31,547 nucleotides of DNA from Bacteroidota bacterium (GTDB lineage: Bacteria > Bacteroidota > Bacteroidia > Bacteroidales > WCHB1-69): the NCBI GenBank assembly GCA_023413895.1, contig JAEZOU010000089.1:1-31547 (forward strand). The letters are read 5' to 3'. Each line of letters opens with the position of its first letter. Position 1 is the first letter of the stretch. A program made the position numbers and the translations under genes. Positions 6,500 to 13,656 of the stretch are shown here, one piece after another. The notes under the pieces were generated by a model, which was not told where the DNA came from, did not search any database, and worked only from the letters and a program-made list of their open reading frames with translations.

Positions 6500-8602
6500 C
6501 TATTGAATAATAATTTTTCCGCCAGATTTGCCTGAGTTTGTTTCAACATTTAAAATATAAATACCTGAAGCTAAAGAGGAAACGTTTAAGGTTTCGGCAA
6601 ATGCGCCACCATTGTGGTTAAACGGTTGTTGAAGTACTACACGGCCATTCATATCGATAATTTTGCAAACAATATTTTGCGCTTCTGGTGTTTCAAAAGT
6701 TACATTTACAAAATCAGAAGCTGGATTTGGGGAGTAGTTCAGGTTACTCAATCCAGAGTTTTCCTCAATACCAACAATAGCGTAATAATCGATCATAAAA
6801 CCCTCATCTTGGATAAAGTTATCTGAAACGAAAGTAATTTTCAATTTAGAGAATGGGAAGTTATGAATCATATCTTCAGGGATATTATTCAAGTCGAAGC
6901 GTTTCCAGAAAGTAGGAGGAGTGGTAGTTGCATCATAGAAATCGATAAAGTCGCCCAACCCGATATCAAACTGTGGGAAAGTGAATGAGTAACCGGTTAC
7001 CCAAAGTGGAGCGATTAGCCAGCTACAAGAGGTTTCAGGAATATAATTTTCACCTTCGGGAGCCTCATCCGAAATACGGCCGAAGATTGAGCCTGTCAAC
7101 GTAGTATTAGCGGCGCAATCGCGAGGTTGTGGATTGGTAGAGTAGTTGATTAGGAAACCTCTATGGCTATCGTTAGGAGAAGGTGTATTTGCGGTAAAGG
7201 TGATAAGCACGCTATCGGCATCTACTTCAACATCAGCGGGGATTGTGTTTCCGGTAAACTGTCCTGCCACGCCAGCGTTCTGGGTAGGACCGTTGTAAAT
7301 CGTTACCACATCGGTAGGAGCCACATCCAATCGAGAGAAACTAAACTCGTAGTGGTTTGCGCCAGGAGTTGCAATCATCCATTGGCAATCGGGGTTAGAG
7401 GCGTACGGATAGTTGGTTGAGCCATTAGTAATATAGCCCACGCTTGCGGTTTGGCGTTTATAATCGGTACATTGTACAGGATAGTTGTTAGCAGGATAGA
7501 GGTGAGTAATTCCCATTGCACTAGTATTATAAGTAATATTATCGTACAAGAAGTAGCCATTTCCAGAGCCTCCCCAGCCCCAGTTGAAGTGGAAATAATC
7601 ATCATTATCATATCCATCACACACAAAAGCGTGGCCACCGCCAGGAGCTTGACCTGAATAGAGCACTGGGCGCAAATAGTCGAGTTCCTCTTTTAGCATC
7701 TCCACATAAACGTGTTCATATCCATCGGTATAATTTCCAGGATATATTTTCTCAAAATTCTGTTTATAACCGAAATGAGCTGCCATTTTAGATGCTGCCA
7801 ATTCGGTATAAGAGCCAGAACCTTCAGGGTTGTAACCCATCTGGCAAGCCACTCCCATGTGATAAATAATTTTAGCCACCTCACCGTTGTACCATTCCGC
7901 CTCATCGGTCATTGCATCCCAGTGGTAGATGTGGTCGAAGAAACGTACCGTTTGGCGAGGATAAGGTTCGGGCACGTATGAGGCACCGCCCACACCCGTT
8001 TCTGGGTGACGATAGTAGTTCATAATCATTGCGCAAGCAAGAGCCACACAACCATTAGGCACGCGATAATCGTAATAGGAACCTGATTGTACATCCCATG
8101 GGCAATAAGTGTTGTAATACTTATTTTGATTCCAAGTTGTTGTCAACAAAGGGCCTACGCTACCCGTTTTGATAGGATTTGGGGTAAAATTGGCTTGAGA
8201 AAAGTGGTCCCATTGCGCTTTATTTTTAGCGGGAACGGGAGTATTTGCTGCTTTATGTTTCAAAATATCTTTACGATAACTCTCCATCCAATTCTCTAAG
8301 GCTGGATTATTTTTGTAGGGGAACTCAAAAGAGTACGCCAACACAGGCTTTGTAATTTCGCAAGCGGAAACCACCACGAACCCGGAACCTGCCACATCGA
8401 AGATATAGTACACAGGCTCGTTTCCCTCATATTCGGTGTAGGAAAGTGTAATTTCTGACAATGCTTTAGTAGAAAGATTTCCCTTTTCCAATGCAAAATT
8501 GGAAGCTATCTTATGCGCTTTCACAGGATCTACAGACGCAAATAGTGACCCAGCAAACAGCAGGCAAGAGAATAGAAGAACGGAATAAAAAACTTTTTTC
8601 AT
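6500..8602 (-). CDS. C10 family cysteine protease (streptopain/PrtT-like) with two CUB-like domains and T9SS sorting domain
   Basis: A 700-residue secreted cysteine protease. Residues 1-23 are a signal peptide. About 25-115 is a Spi-type inhibitory propeptide with GFVVVSACE. The catalytic domain follows, with Cys185 in PNGCVALAC and His324 in GGGHAFVCDGY, then the NWGWGG signature; both match the SpeB active site. Two CUB-like beta domains follow, starting near Cys378 and near residue 493. Residues from about 620 to 700 are a Por secretion tail (YSPNPASDFVNV to GGKIIIQ), which routes cargo through type IX secretion and is removed at the surface. It is a single gene with its own -7 box and terminator. 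Closest known architecture is PrtT of Porphyromonas. Likely role is extracellular protein degradation. Confidence 0.92.
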   Translation of the reverse strand: MKKVFYSVLLFSCLLFAGSLFASVDPVKAHKIASNFALEKGNLSTKALSEITLSYTEYEGNEPVYYIFDVAGSGFVVVSACEITKPVLAYSFEFPYKNNPALENWMESYRKDILKHKAANTPVPAKNKAQWDHFSQANFTPNPIKTGSVGPLLTTTWNQNKYYNTYCPWDVQSGSYYDYRVPNGCVALACAMIMNYYRHPETGVGGASYVPEPYPRQTVRFFDHIYHWDAMTDEAEWYNGEVAKIIYHMGVACQMGYNPEGSGSYTELAASKMAAHFGYKQNFEKIYPGNYTDGYEHVYVEMLKEELDYLRPVLYSGQAPGGGHAFVCDGYDNDDYFHFNWGWGGSGNGYFLYDNITYNTSAMGITHLYPANNYPVQCTDYKRQTASVGYITNGSTNYPYASNPDCQWMIATPGANHYEFSFSRLDVAPTDVVTIYNGPTQNAGVAGQFTGNTIPADVEVDADSVLITFTANTPSPNDSHRGFLINYSTNPQPRDCAANTTLTGSIFGRISDEAPEGENYIPETSCSWLIAPLWVTGYSFTFPQFDIGLGDFIDFYDATTTPPTFWKRFDLNNIPEDMIHNFPFSKLKITFVSDNFIQDEGFMIDYYAIVGIEENSGLSNLNYSPNPASDFVNVTFETPEAQNIVCKIIDMNGRVVLQQPFNHNGGAFAETLNVSSLASGIYILNVETNSGKSGGKIIIQ

Positions 8603-8633
8603 CGGTATATTATTTTGTATATTTTTAGGGCGG

Positions 8634-8641
8634 CAAAAATA
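8634..8641 (-). promoter_or_regulatory. -7 promoter box for the C10 protease gene
   Basis: The minus strand reads TATTTTTG, 31 nt upstream of the ATG at 8602. Confidence 0.55.
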
Positions 8642-8805
8642 GAAAAATTTTCAAACCATTTATATTCATTCACAAGATTAATGGAGAAAAAAAACTGCAT
8701 TTTTTCTCACGAAAGTGAACAACTTTAAAATTTTATTTATATTAGCAGCCTAAAATTAACGAGAAAAAGCCTCTGTCGGGGTTTAAAACAAAACATTGAA
8801 ATATA

Positions 8806-9969
8806 ATGAATTACAAAAAACATTTACTCCTTTTCATTGCAATATTCACACTCGTATTATTTCCGTTTTCTTCCATTTTTGCTTCTGAAGAAGCAGAAAA
8901 AGAGGGTTTTCAGGCGGGTCCCTTTATCATCGGGCACATTATTGATGACTATGGTTGGCACATTACCGATGTAAAAGGGCATTCCATCTCCATTCCTCTT
9001 CCTATCATTTTATTTGACAACGGGAAACCTGTTGTGTTTATGTCGAGCAAATTTCACCATGGCGAGCACGCCTATAAGGGTTATGCTTTAGGATTTACGG
9101 AAGAATCCAAGGGAAAAATTGTAAAATTGGAAGACCCAACTATTGAGCATTTAGAAAAAGGAGCAACCTATGCTTATACCACCGATGGACTTATTGACGT
9201 ATCTATTACCAAAAATGTTTGTTCATTACTAATTAGCATCATTCTAATATGTTGCATATTTATCTCCGTAGCTAATCGTTATAAAAAAGGTGCTGATAAG
9301 GCTCCTAAAGGGCTGCAAGCGCTATTAGAAATTCTTATTATTTTTGTTAGAGATGAATTGGTACGTCCATCTATTGGAGAGAAGAAATATGAGAAATATC
9401 TACCTTATCTTCTCACCCTTTTCTTCTTTATCTTTTTAAACAACCTTATGGGATTGATTCCTATTTTTCCAGGTGGTGCCAATCTAACAGGAAACATTGC
9501 AGTTACAGGAATTTTGGCTTTGATAACCTTCTTTATCACCTCATTTTCAGCAAACAAAAACTATTGGATTCATATTGTAAACACTCCAGGAGTTCCTTGG
9601 TGGCTTAAATTTCCACTTCCTATTATGCCTATTGTAGAAACCATTGGTATATTTACAAAACCTTTCGTATTGATGATTCGTCTTTTTGCCAATATCACAG
9701 CAGGGCACATCATTGTATTAGGATTTATTGGATTGATTTTCATTTTTGGAGAGATGAATCCCGCCATTGGTTTTGCTGTTTCTCCAGTTTCTATCATTAT
9801 GTACCTATTTATGGGATTGCTTGAGTTGATTGTTGCCTTTGTGCAAGCATTTGTATTCACCTTGCTTTCGTCATTATATATAGGTATGGCTGTTGAAGAG
9901 CACGAGGAACACGGGCATGAAGAGGTGTCAGAAGCACACGTAGAATTAGCAAATAACGAAAAAAAATAA
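8806..9969 (+). CDS. atpB: ATP synthase Fo subunit a
   Basis: Membrane subunit that forms the proton half-channels against the c-ring. The protein has 387 residues, longer than the proteobacterial form because of a cleavable-looking signal (1-27) and a periplasmic N-terminal domain of about 105 residues, as is usual in Bacteroidota. About five membrane helices follow from residue 136. The essential Arg is Arg292 in LMIRLFANITAGH, and the helix before the C-terminus carries GLLELIVAFVQAFVF. The last 25 residues are rich in His and Glu. It is first in an atpB-atpE-atpF group; the following gene starts 30 nt downstream. Confidence 0.96.
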   Translation: MNYKKHLLLFIAIFTLVLFPFSSIFASEEAEKEGFQAGPFIIGHIIDDYGWHITDVKGHSISIPLPIILFDNGKPVVFMSSKFHHGEHAYKGYALGFTEESKGKIVKLEDPTIEHLEKGATYAYTTDGLIDVSITKNVCSLLISIILICCIFISVANRYKKGADKAPKGLQALLEILIIFVRDELVRPSIGEKKYEKYLPYLLTLFFFIFLNNLMGLIPIFPGGANLTGNIAVTGILALITFFITSFSANKNYWIHIVNTPGVPWWLKFPLPIMPIVETIGIFTKPFVLMIRLFANITAGHIIVLGFIGLIFIFGEMNPAIGFAVSPVSIIMYLFMGLLELIVAFVQAFVFTLLSSLYIGMAVEEHEEHGHEEVSEAHVELANNEKK

Positions 9970-9999
9970 ACACATTTTAACCACTAAAAATTTAGTATT

Positions 10000-10260
10000 A
10001 TGACAACAATGACATTATTGCAAATCTTAGCAGATGCAGGTGCAGCCATTGGTAAAATGGGTGCTGGTATTGGTGCTGGTATCGCAGCTATCGGAGCAGG
10101 TATTGGTATTGGAAACATCGGTAAAGGTGCCGTTGAATCTATCGCTCGTCAACCTGAAGCAGGTGGTGACATCAGAACTAATATGATTTTGACTGCAGCT
10201 TTCATCGAAGGTGTTGCTTTGTTTGCTATCGTAGTTTGTTTGTTAATCGCTATCGCTTAA
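10000..10260 (+). CDS. atpE: ATP synthase Fo subunit c
   Basis: An 86-residue hairpin of two membrane helices that makes the rotor ring. Helix 1 is Gly/Ala rich (GAGIGAGIAAIGAGIGIGNIG), the polar loop is ARQPEA (Arg50, Gln51, Pro52), and helix 2 carries the ion-binding Glu70 in AAFIEGVALF. There is no Gln in helix 1 at the sodium-ligand position and the Glu is followed by Gly rather than Ser/Thr, so a proton-type ring is more likely than a sodium type. A strong hairpin directly follows this gene. Confidence 0.96.
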   Translation: MTTMTLLQILADAGAAIGKMGAGIGAGIAAIGAGIGIGNIGKGAVESIARQPEAGGDIRTNMILTAAFIEGVALFAIVVCLLIAIA

Positions 10261-10281
10261 TAACAAACGCAAAAGAAATCT

Positions 10282-10313
10282 GTGGGTTATCCTACGGTTG
10301 GTAGATAACCCAC
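10282..10313 (+). other. Intercistronic stem-loop between atpE and atpF
   Basis: A perfect 10-bp stem, GTGGGTTATC (10282-10291) with GATAACCCAC (10304-10313), and a 12-nt loop. No T run follows, so it is unlikely to be a full terminator. It lies 21 nt after atpE and 33 nt before atpF. A likely effect is to protect the 3' end of atpE mRNA or to lower downstream expression, fitting the need for many more c than b subunits. Function inferred. Confidence 0.6.
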
Positions 10314-10346
10314 TTCACTTGAAAATTAGATTACAAAAAATAAAGT

Positions 10347-10841
10347 ATGGAATTAATTAACCCCTCGTTTGGACTAATCGTTTGGATGCTTATTGGGTTT
10401 GGCATCCTTGTTTTCATTCTGGGAAAATTTGCGTGGAAACCTATTCTTGGAATGATCAAAAAACGCGAAACTTTTATTCAAGACCAGCTAACACAAGCGG
10501 AGCAAGTTCGTCAGGATATGAAAAACCTGAAAGATGAGCATCAACTTCTTCTCAACCAAGCCAAAGAGGAGAGAGACCAAATTTTGGCAGATGCTCGCAA
10601 GGTAAGAGAAAAAATGTATGAAGATGCAAAACTAAAAATTGAGCAAGAAACGCAGACTATGATTTCGGAAGCACGCGAACAAATCAAAAATGAAAAGATG
10701 AAAGCGATGTTTGAAATCAAGAATGAAGTTGGCGCACTTTGCATCGATATCTCCGAAAAAATCATCTCTAACGAGCTTTCTTCTCGCGAAAAACAGGAAG
10801 AATTTATTCGTAAATATTTGAGTGATACGAATTTAAATTAA
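10347..10841 (+). CDS. atpF: ATP synthase Fo subunit b
   Basis: Peripheral stalk subunit linking Fo to F1. The protein is 164 residues, a normal length. One membrane helix spans about residues 6-27 (FGLIVWMLIGFGILVFILGK), followed by a long charged coiled coil rich in Lys, Glu and Gln (KKRETFIQDQLTQAEQ onward). It is last in the group. The next gene expected in Bacteroidota, atpH for the delta subunit, is absent; a tRNA follows instead. Confidence 0.95.
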   Translation: MELINPSFGLIVWMLIGFGILVFILGKFAWKPILGMIKKRETFIQDQLTQAEQVRQDMKNLKDEHQLLLNQAKEERDQILADARKVREKMYEDAKLKIEQETQTMISEAREQIKNEKMKAMFEIKNEVGALCIDISEKIISNELSSREKQEEFIRKYLSDTNLN

Positions 10842-10876
10842 TTTTCAAAATAGCGAGTTTGTATTAAAAAAAATAG

Positions 10877-10884
10877 TACTTTTG
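10877..10884 (+). promoter_or_regulatory. -7 promoter box for tRNA-Met
   Basis: TACTTTTG, a perfect TAnnTTTG match, 12 nt upstream of the tRNA. This is the same sequence and distance as for tRNA-Leu. Confidence 0.65.
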
Positions 10885-10896
10885 CACTCGCATTTC

Positions 10897-10970
10897 GGCG
10901 GGGTAGCTCAGTTGGTTAGAGCGTCGGATTCATAACCCGGAGGTCTCGAGTTCAACTCTCGATCCCGCCA
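10897..10970 (+). tRNA. tRNA with CAU anticodon (elongator Met, or Ile after lysidine modification)
   Basis: A 74-nt cloverleaf: acceptor GGCGGGG/TCCCGCC, D arm GCTC-AGTTGGTTA-GAGC, anticodon loop TTCATAA with CAT at 10931-10933, T arm TCGAG/CTCGA with TTCAACT. The first pair is G-C rather than the C-A mismatch of initiators, and the anticodon stem lacks the three G-C pairs of initiators. The pair closing the anticodon loop appears to be A-C, a small oddity. CCA is not encoded. Confidence 0.92.
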
Positions 10971-10973
10971 CGC

Positions 10974-11006
10974 AAAAAGGATAATCGAATGGTTATCCTT
11001 TTTTTA
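10974..11006 (+). terminator. Terminator after tRNA-Met
   Basis: AAAAAGGATAA (10974-10984) pairs with TTATCCTTTTT (10993-11003). The stem can extend inward by a T-G and a C-G pair to leave a GAAT loop, and a T run follows. The next start codon is 10 nt beyond. Confidence 0.85.
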
Positions 11007-11016
11007 TTACCTAATA

Positions 11017-11712
11017 ATGAAACGAACGATGAACCGATACGCAACCATCGACACAAAATTTCCACGTGAATTTATACTTCTACAGGGCACAGGTTGTCGC
11101 TGGGGCAGATGTAAATTTTGCGACTACCACACCGACACAAGCGGCACCCCCTACCCTATCAATGCGGAGGTTTTAGACCATGTAACGGGCGTTTACGGCG
11201 TTTTAGACATCATCAACTCCGGTTCTGCCTTAGAATTTGACAAACAGACGCTTGCACATATCCAAGAGGTTGTGCGCAGCAAGAAGATACACACTCTTTG
11301 GTTTGAGGCTCATTTTATGTATCGGGAGCAATTAGCCGCATTTGCCCAACAATTTGCTCCTGCGCAGGTTAAATTTCGCTGTGGCATTGAGAGTTTCTCC
11401 CCTACCCAACGACAACTTTGGAACAAAGGTGTACCCGATTGGGTTACCGCAGCTGATGTTGCCCGCTATTTTGCGGGAGTTTGTCTGCTTTGTTGCACCG
11501 AAGATGACACACAAGAGCGCATTTTGAACGACATTCACATAGCCATAGAACATTTTGAATACTGCAGTGTGAACGTTTTTTGCAACAACAGCACCCATAT
11601 TAAGCGCAACGATGCCCTTGCTGCTTGGTTTTCTGAAGAACTTTATTCCACCTTACAGCAGCATCCTAAGATTGAAGTGTTGCTTAACAATACCGATTTA
11701 GGCGTAGGCTAA
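11017..11712 (+). CDS. Small radical SAM-like protein with C-x4-C-x2-C cluster motif
   Basis: A 231-residue cytoplasmic protein. Near the N-terminus GTGCRWGRCKFCDYH places Cys27, Cys32 and Cys35 as ligands for a [4Fe-4S] cluster, with four rather than the usual three residues between the first two. The segment IINSGSALEF (about 68-77) and the later FRCGIESFSP (about 120-129) fit the beta strands of a radical SAM barrel. Similar small proteins in Bacteroides are annotated only as radical SAM, in some genomes near queuosine-precursor transporters, so a role in queuine salvage (QueL-like) is possible but unproven. It has no obvious promoter of its own, starts just after the tRNA-Met terminator, and is followed by a dispersed repeat. 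Confidence 0.7.
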   Translation: MKRTMNRYATIDTKFPREFILLQGTGCRWGRCKFCDYHTDTSGTPYPINAEVLDHVTGVYGVLDIINSGSALEFDKQTLAHIQEVVRSKKIHTLWFEAHFMYREQLAAFAQQFAPAQVKFRCGIESFSPTQRQLWNKGVPDWVTAADVARYFAGVCLLCCTEDDTQERILNDIHIAIEHFEYCSVNVFCNNSTHIKRNDALAAWFSEELYSTLQQHPKIEVLLNNTDLGVG

Positions 11713-11752
11713 TTGAGGAGTTTGGATGAACGTTGGTGCGGGAGACGAAAAT

Positions 11753-12001
11753 GCGTGAGGGATTGCAGCGGTTATGAGCGCCGGTTAAGTTTTTGGAACT
11801 TAGAGTTTGGAGTTTAGAACTTGGATTTAGGGAGAGCGTTGAAGCGAGAGAAGGAGGCGCGAAATTTGAGCGGAAAGCCCGACGGCGAGTGGGCGGCAGA
11901 AAGAGCACGCACAAAAAGCGAACGCATAACATGGAATAAGCGAATGCAAGCAGACAGAGTGGGTGGTAAGTGTGCGGCGGGGAAAGCCGGCACGCCCAAA
12001 T
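11753..12001 (+). repeat. Dispersed intergenic repeat, copy 1 (with 70-nt insertion)
   Basis: Shares both ends and the core with copies at 16313 and 21129. It begins GCGTGAGGGAT and ends GCCGGCACGCCCAAAT. The left part has GCGGTTATGAGCGCCGG, then a variable stretch made of GAGTTTNGAACTT-like words. The core runs GAGGCGCGAAATTTGAGCGG and then a hairpin GCCCG-ACGGCGAG-TGGGC. Unlike the others, this copy carries about 70 extra nt (roughly 11899-11968) between two similar GAGTGGGCGG/GAGTGGGTGG words, as if by a local duplication. It fills most of the gap between the radical SAM gene and yqgE. No protein-coding character. Confidence 0.9.
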
Positions 12002-12079
12002 AAAAAAAATTATCAACTAGATTAAACGTTTAAACATTTTTCCGTCAAATGCGTTGTTATTTTGTTTTTACAATCCTAT

Positions 12080-12661
12080 ATGAACACCATAGAAGAATAC
12101 CTTAAAATCACACCTTCGCCACTAAAGCTTGCGGAAGGAAGAATTTTGATTTCCGTACCGTTTTACAACGACCCCGCATTTAATCGAAGTGTTGTTCTTT
12201 TGGTTGAGCATAATCGGAAAGGTTCTGTGGGATTAATTCTGAATCAGCAATCCTCCACACCTGTACGCAAAGTGGTGAAAGATATTTTTATTGACGATCC
12301 TATTTATTGTGGGGGGCCTGTAATGCACAACAATGCATTTGCAATTCACAACTTTGCCAACAGCAAAAGTGCCACGCAAGTTGCGCCGAACGTTTATTTA
12401 GGATATGATGAAATTTTCCTTTCTATTGTGGAGCACAAAGCGATTAAAGAGTTGAAATACAAGTTTTTTGTAGGTTATTCTGGGTGGAGTGCTGGGCAAT
12501 TGGAAGAGGAATTAGATAGCAAGATGTGGGTAGTGGGTCACGGCAGCGAGAAACTACTATTAGACACGCCAGCTGACCAAATTTGGGAGCAAGCCGTAAA
12601 AGAGTTAGGCGAAGACTATCACCATTGGCTACACTTCCCCACGCACATTTGCGACAACTAA
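12080..12661 (+). CDS. yqgE: YqgE/AlgH family protein (DUF179)
   Basis: A 193-residue cytoplasmic protein with the family signature GRILISVPFYNDPAFNRSVV near the N-terminus, GSVGLILNQ shortly after, and the later segments YCGGPV and GYSGWSAGQLEEEL. The start was set at the ATG at 12080; an in-frame TTG six codons earlier is less likely. The family is widespread, with a known fold but no agreed biochemical function. The stop codon directly abuts the stop codon of the convergent DUF2147 gene, leaving no spacer for a terminator. Confidence 0.92.
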   Translation: MNTIEEYLKITPSPLKLAEGRILISVPFYNDPAFNRSVVLLVEHNRKGSVGLILNQQSSTPVRKVVKDIFIDDPIYCGGPVMHNNAFAIHNFANSKSATQVAPNVYLGYDEIFLSIVEHKAIKELKYKFFVGYSGWSAGQLEEELDSKMWVVGHGSEKLLLDTPADQIWEQAVKELGEDYHHWLHFPTHICDN

Positions 12662-13081
12662 CTATTTAGTTTTACGACTTTTAGATTCTTTAGTCCAATA
12701 GACTGTTTTTCCTAACACAGCGGCTTTCCAGTAGCCTCTTACGCGCAACTTTCCATCATCGGTAAAGCGCATAAAAGTATCGAACACACCTTTTTTTCCG
12801 GGATATTGAATTTTACCATTTTGCCACTCTTTTTCGGCGCTATTGTAGGTTAAATCTTTCAGGAACACCATACCTTCGAACTTTTTTCTTTCTGGGTCTT
12901 TTGCCCATTCCACCACACCTTCATACTTTCCGCTACTAGTTTTATAGATTTTCACCTGTGAGATTGCTCCAGAGAAAGGGTCTTCTAGGTAGTAATAGCC
13001 TTGGATTGCGTCAGCACCGCTTTGTGCGAAAAGGAAACCTCCGATAAAGAAAAGGATGAGAGAAAAGAGTATTTTTTTCAT
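12662..13081 (-). CDS. Secreted DUF2147-like protein
   Basis: A 139-residue protein with a signal peptide (MKKILFSLILFFIGGFLFAQ, cut near residue 20). The mature domain runs from IQGYYYLEDPFSGAISQVKIYKT through YEGVVEWAKDP to the end WTKESKSRKTK, matching DUF2147-type beta-barrel lipocalin-like proteins common in Bacteroidota. The start is taken at the Met of the signal peptide rather than eight codons upstream. It is predicted periplasmic or extracellular with unknown ligand, and it converges on yqgE with no gap. Confidence 0.8.
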   Translation of the reverse strand: MKKILFSLILFFIGGFLFAQSGADAIQGYYYLEDPFSGAISQVKIYKTSSGKYEGVVEWAKDPERKKFEGMVFLKDLTYNSAEKEWQNGKIQYPGKKGVFDTFMRFTDDGKLRVRGYWKAAVLGKTVYWTKESKSRKTK

Positions 13082-13219
13082 AATAGATAAATTTTGTGCA
13101 AGCACAACGCAGAAAACTCTAAAATATTGTATTCTGCAGAAAAATCTGTTATGGGAGTAGAATTTGCGTAACGTCTTTGGGTGAATTTTGCAAAAGAGTT
13201 GCTGACTACAAAATTTTTG

Positions 13220-13227
13220 TATTTTTG
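13220..13227 (+). promoter_or_regulatory. -7 promoter box for the hsdM remnant-fic transcript
   Basis: TATTTTTG matches TAnnTTTG. A TTG at 13199-13201 is 18 nt upstream, a reasonable spacing for the -33 element. Confidence 0.55.
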
Positions 13228-13312
13228 CAGTTTGATGTGAGGGGATAAAAAAATAGGAATAAAGAATAAATCACAACAATGGTTCTCTTCAAACAAAAAA
13301 GGGAACGAGAAA

Positions 13313-13645
13313 ATGGCAGTCAAGAAATCAGAATTATATAGCACGCAATGGAAATGCTGCGACGAACTTCGTGGTGGTATGGATGCAAGCCAATACAAAG
13401 ATTATGTGTTGGTAATACTCTTCGTGAAATATATCAGCGACAAAAGTCGTAGTGATGCAGCATTTGACATTGAAATTCCCGATGGCTGTTATTTTGAAGA
13501 CTTTGTTGCACTCAAAGGCAATCCCAATATCGGCGAAGAGATAAAAAAACTTGCCGAGGCAAATCAACTTGAAGGTGTGTTTGTCGCTGATTTTAACGAC
13601 TTGGGAGCAAAGGTTGCCAATCACTTAAAATTAATGGGATATTAA
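13313..13645 (+). pseudogene. hsdM: Truncated type I restriction-modification methyltransferase subunit (HsdM N-terminus)
   Basis: The 110 residues match only the N-terminal helical domain of HsdM: LYSTQWKCCDELRGGMDASQYKDYVLVILFVKYISDKS is the usual opening, followed by the FEDFVALKGNPNIGEEI region. Full HsdM is 500 residues or more and carries the SAM-binding and NPPY motifs, all missing here. The reading frame stays open past VADFND but the last ten residues (VANHLKLMGY) do not look like HsdM at that point, suggesting an internal deletion that joined the start of hsdM to another sequence. It is not expected to methylate DNA. Fic starts 11 nt downstream, so the fragment still leads that transcript. 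Confidence 0.8.
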
Positions 13646-13656
13646 AATTACAATAT

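Noticed and set aside
10897..10970. Initiator tRNA-fMet
   Set aside because: The first acceptor pair is G-C and the anticodon stem lacks three consecutive G-C pairs, both of which mark initiators.
11684..12016. Frames on both strands inside repeat copy 1 (and similar ones at copy 3)
   Set aside because: The same peptide-like words (SPSGFPLKFRAS, SPSGYPLKFRAS) recur because the DNA repeat recurs. The frames break between copies and do not persist, so the repeat is noncoding.
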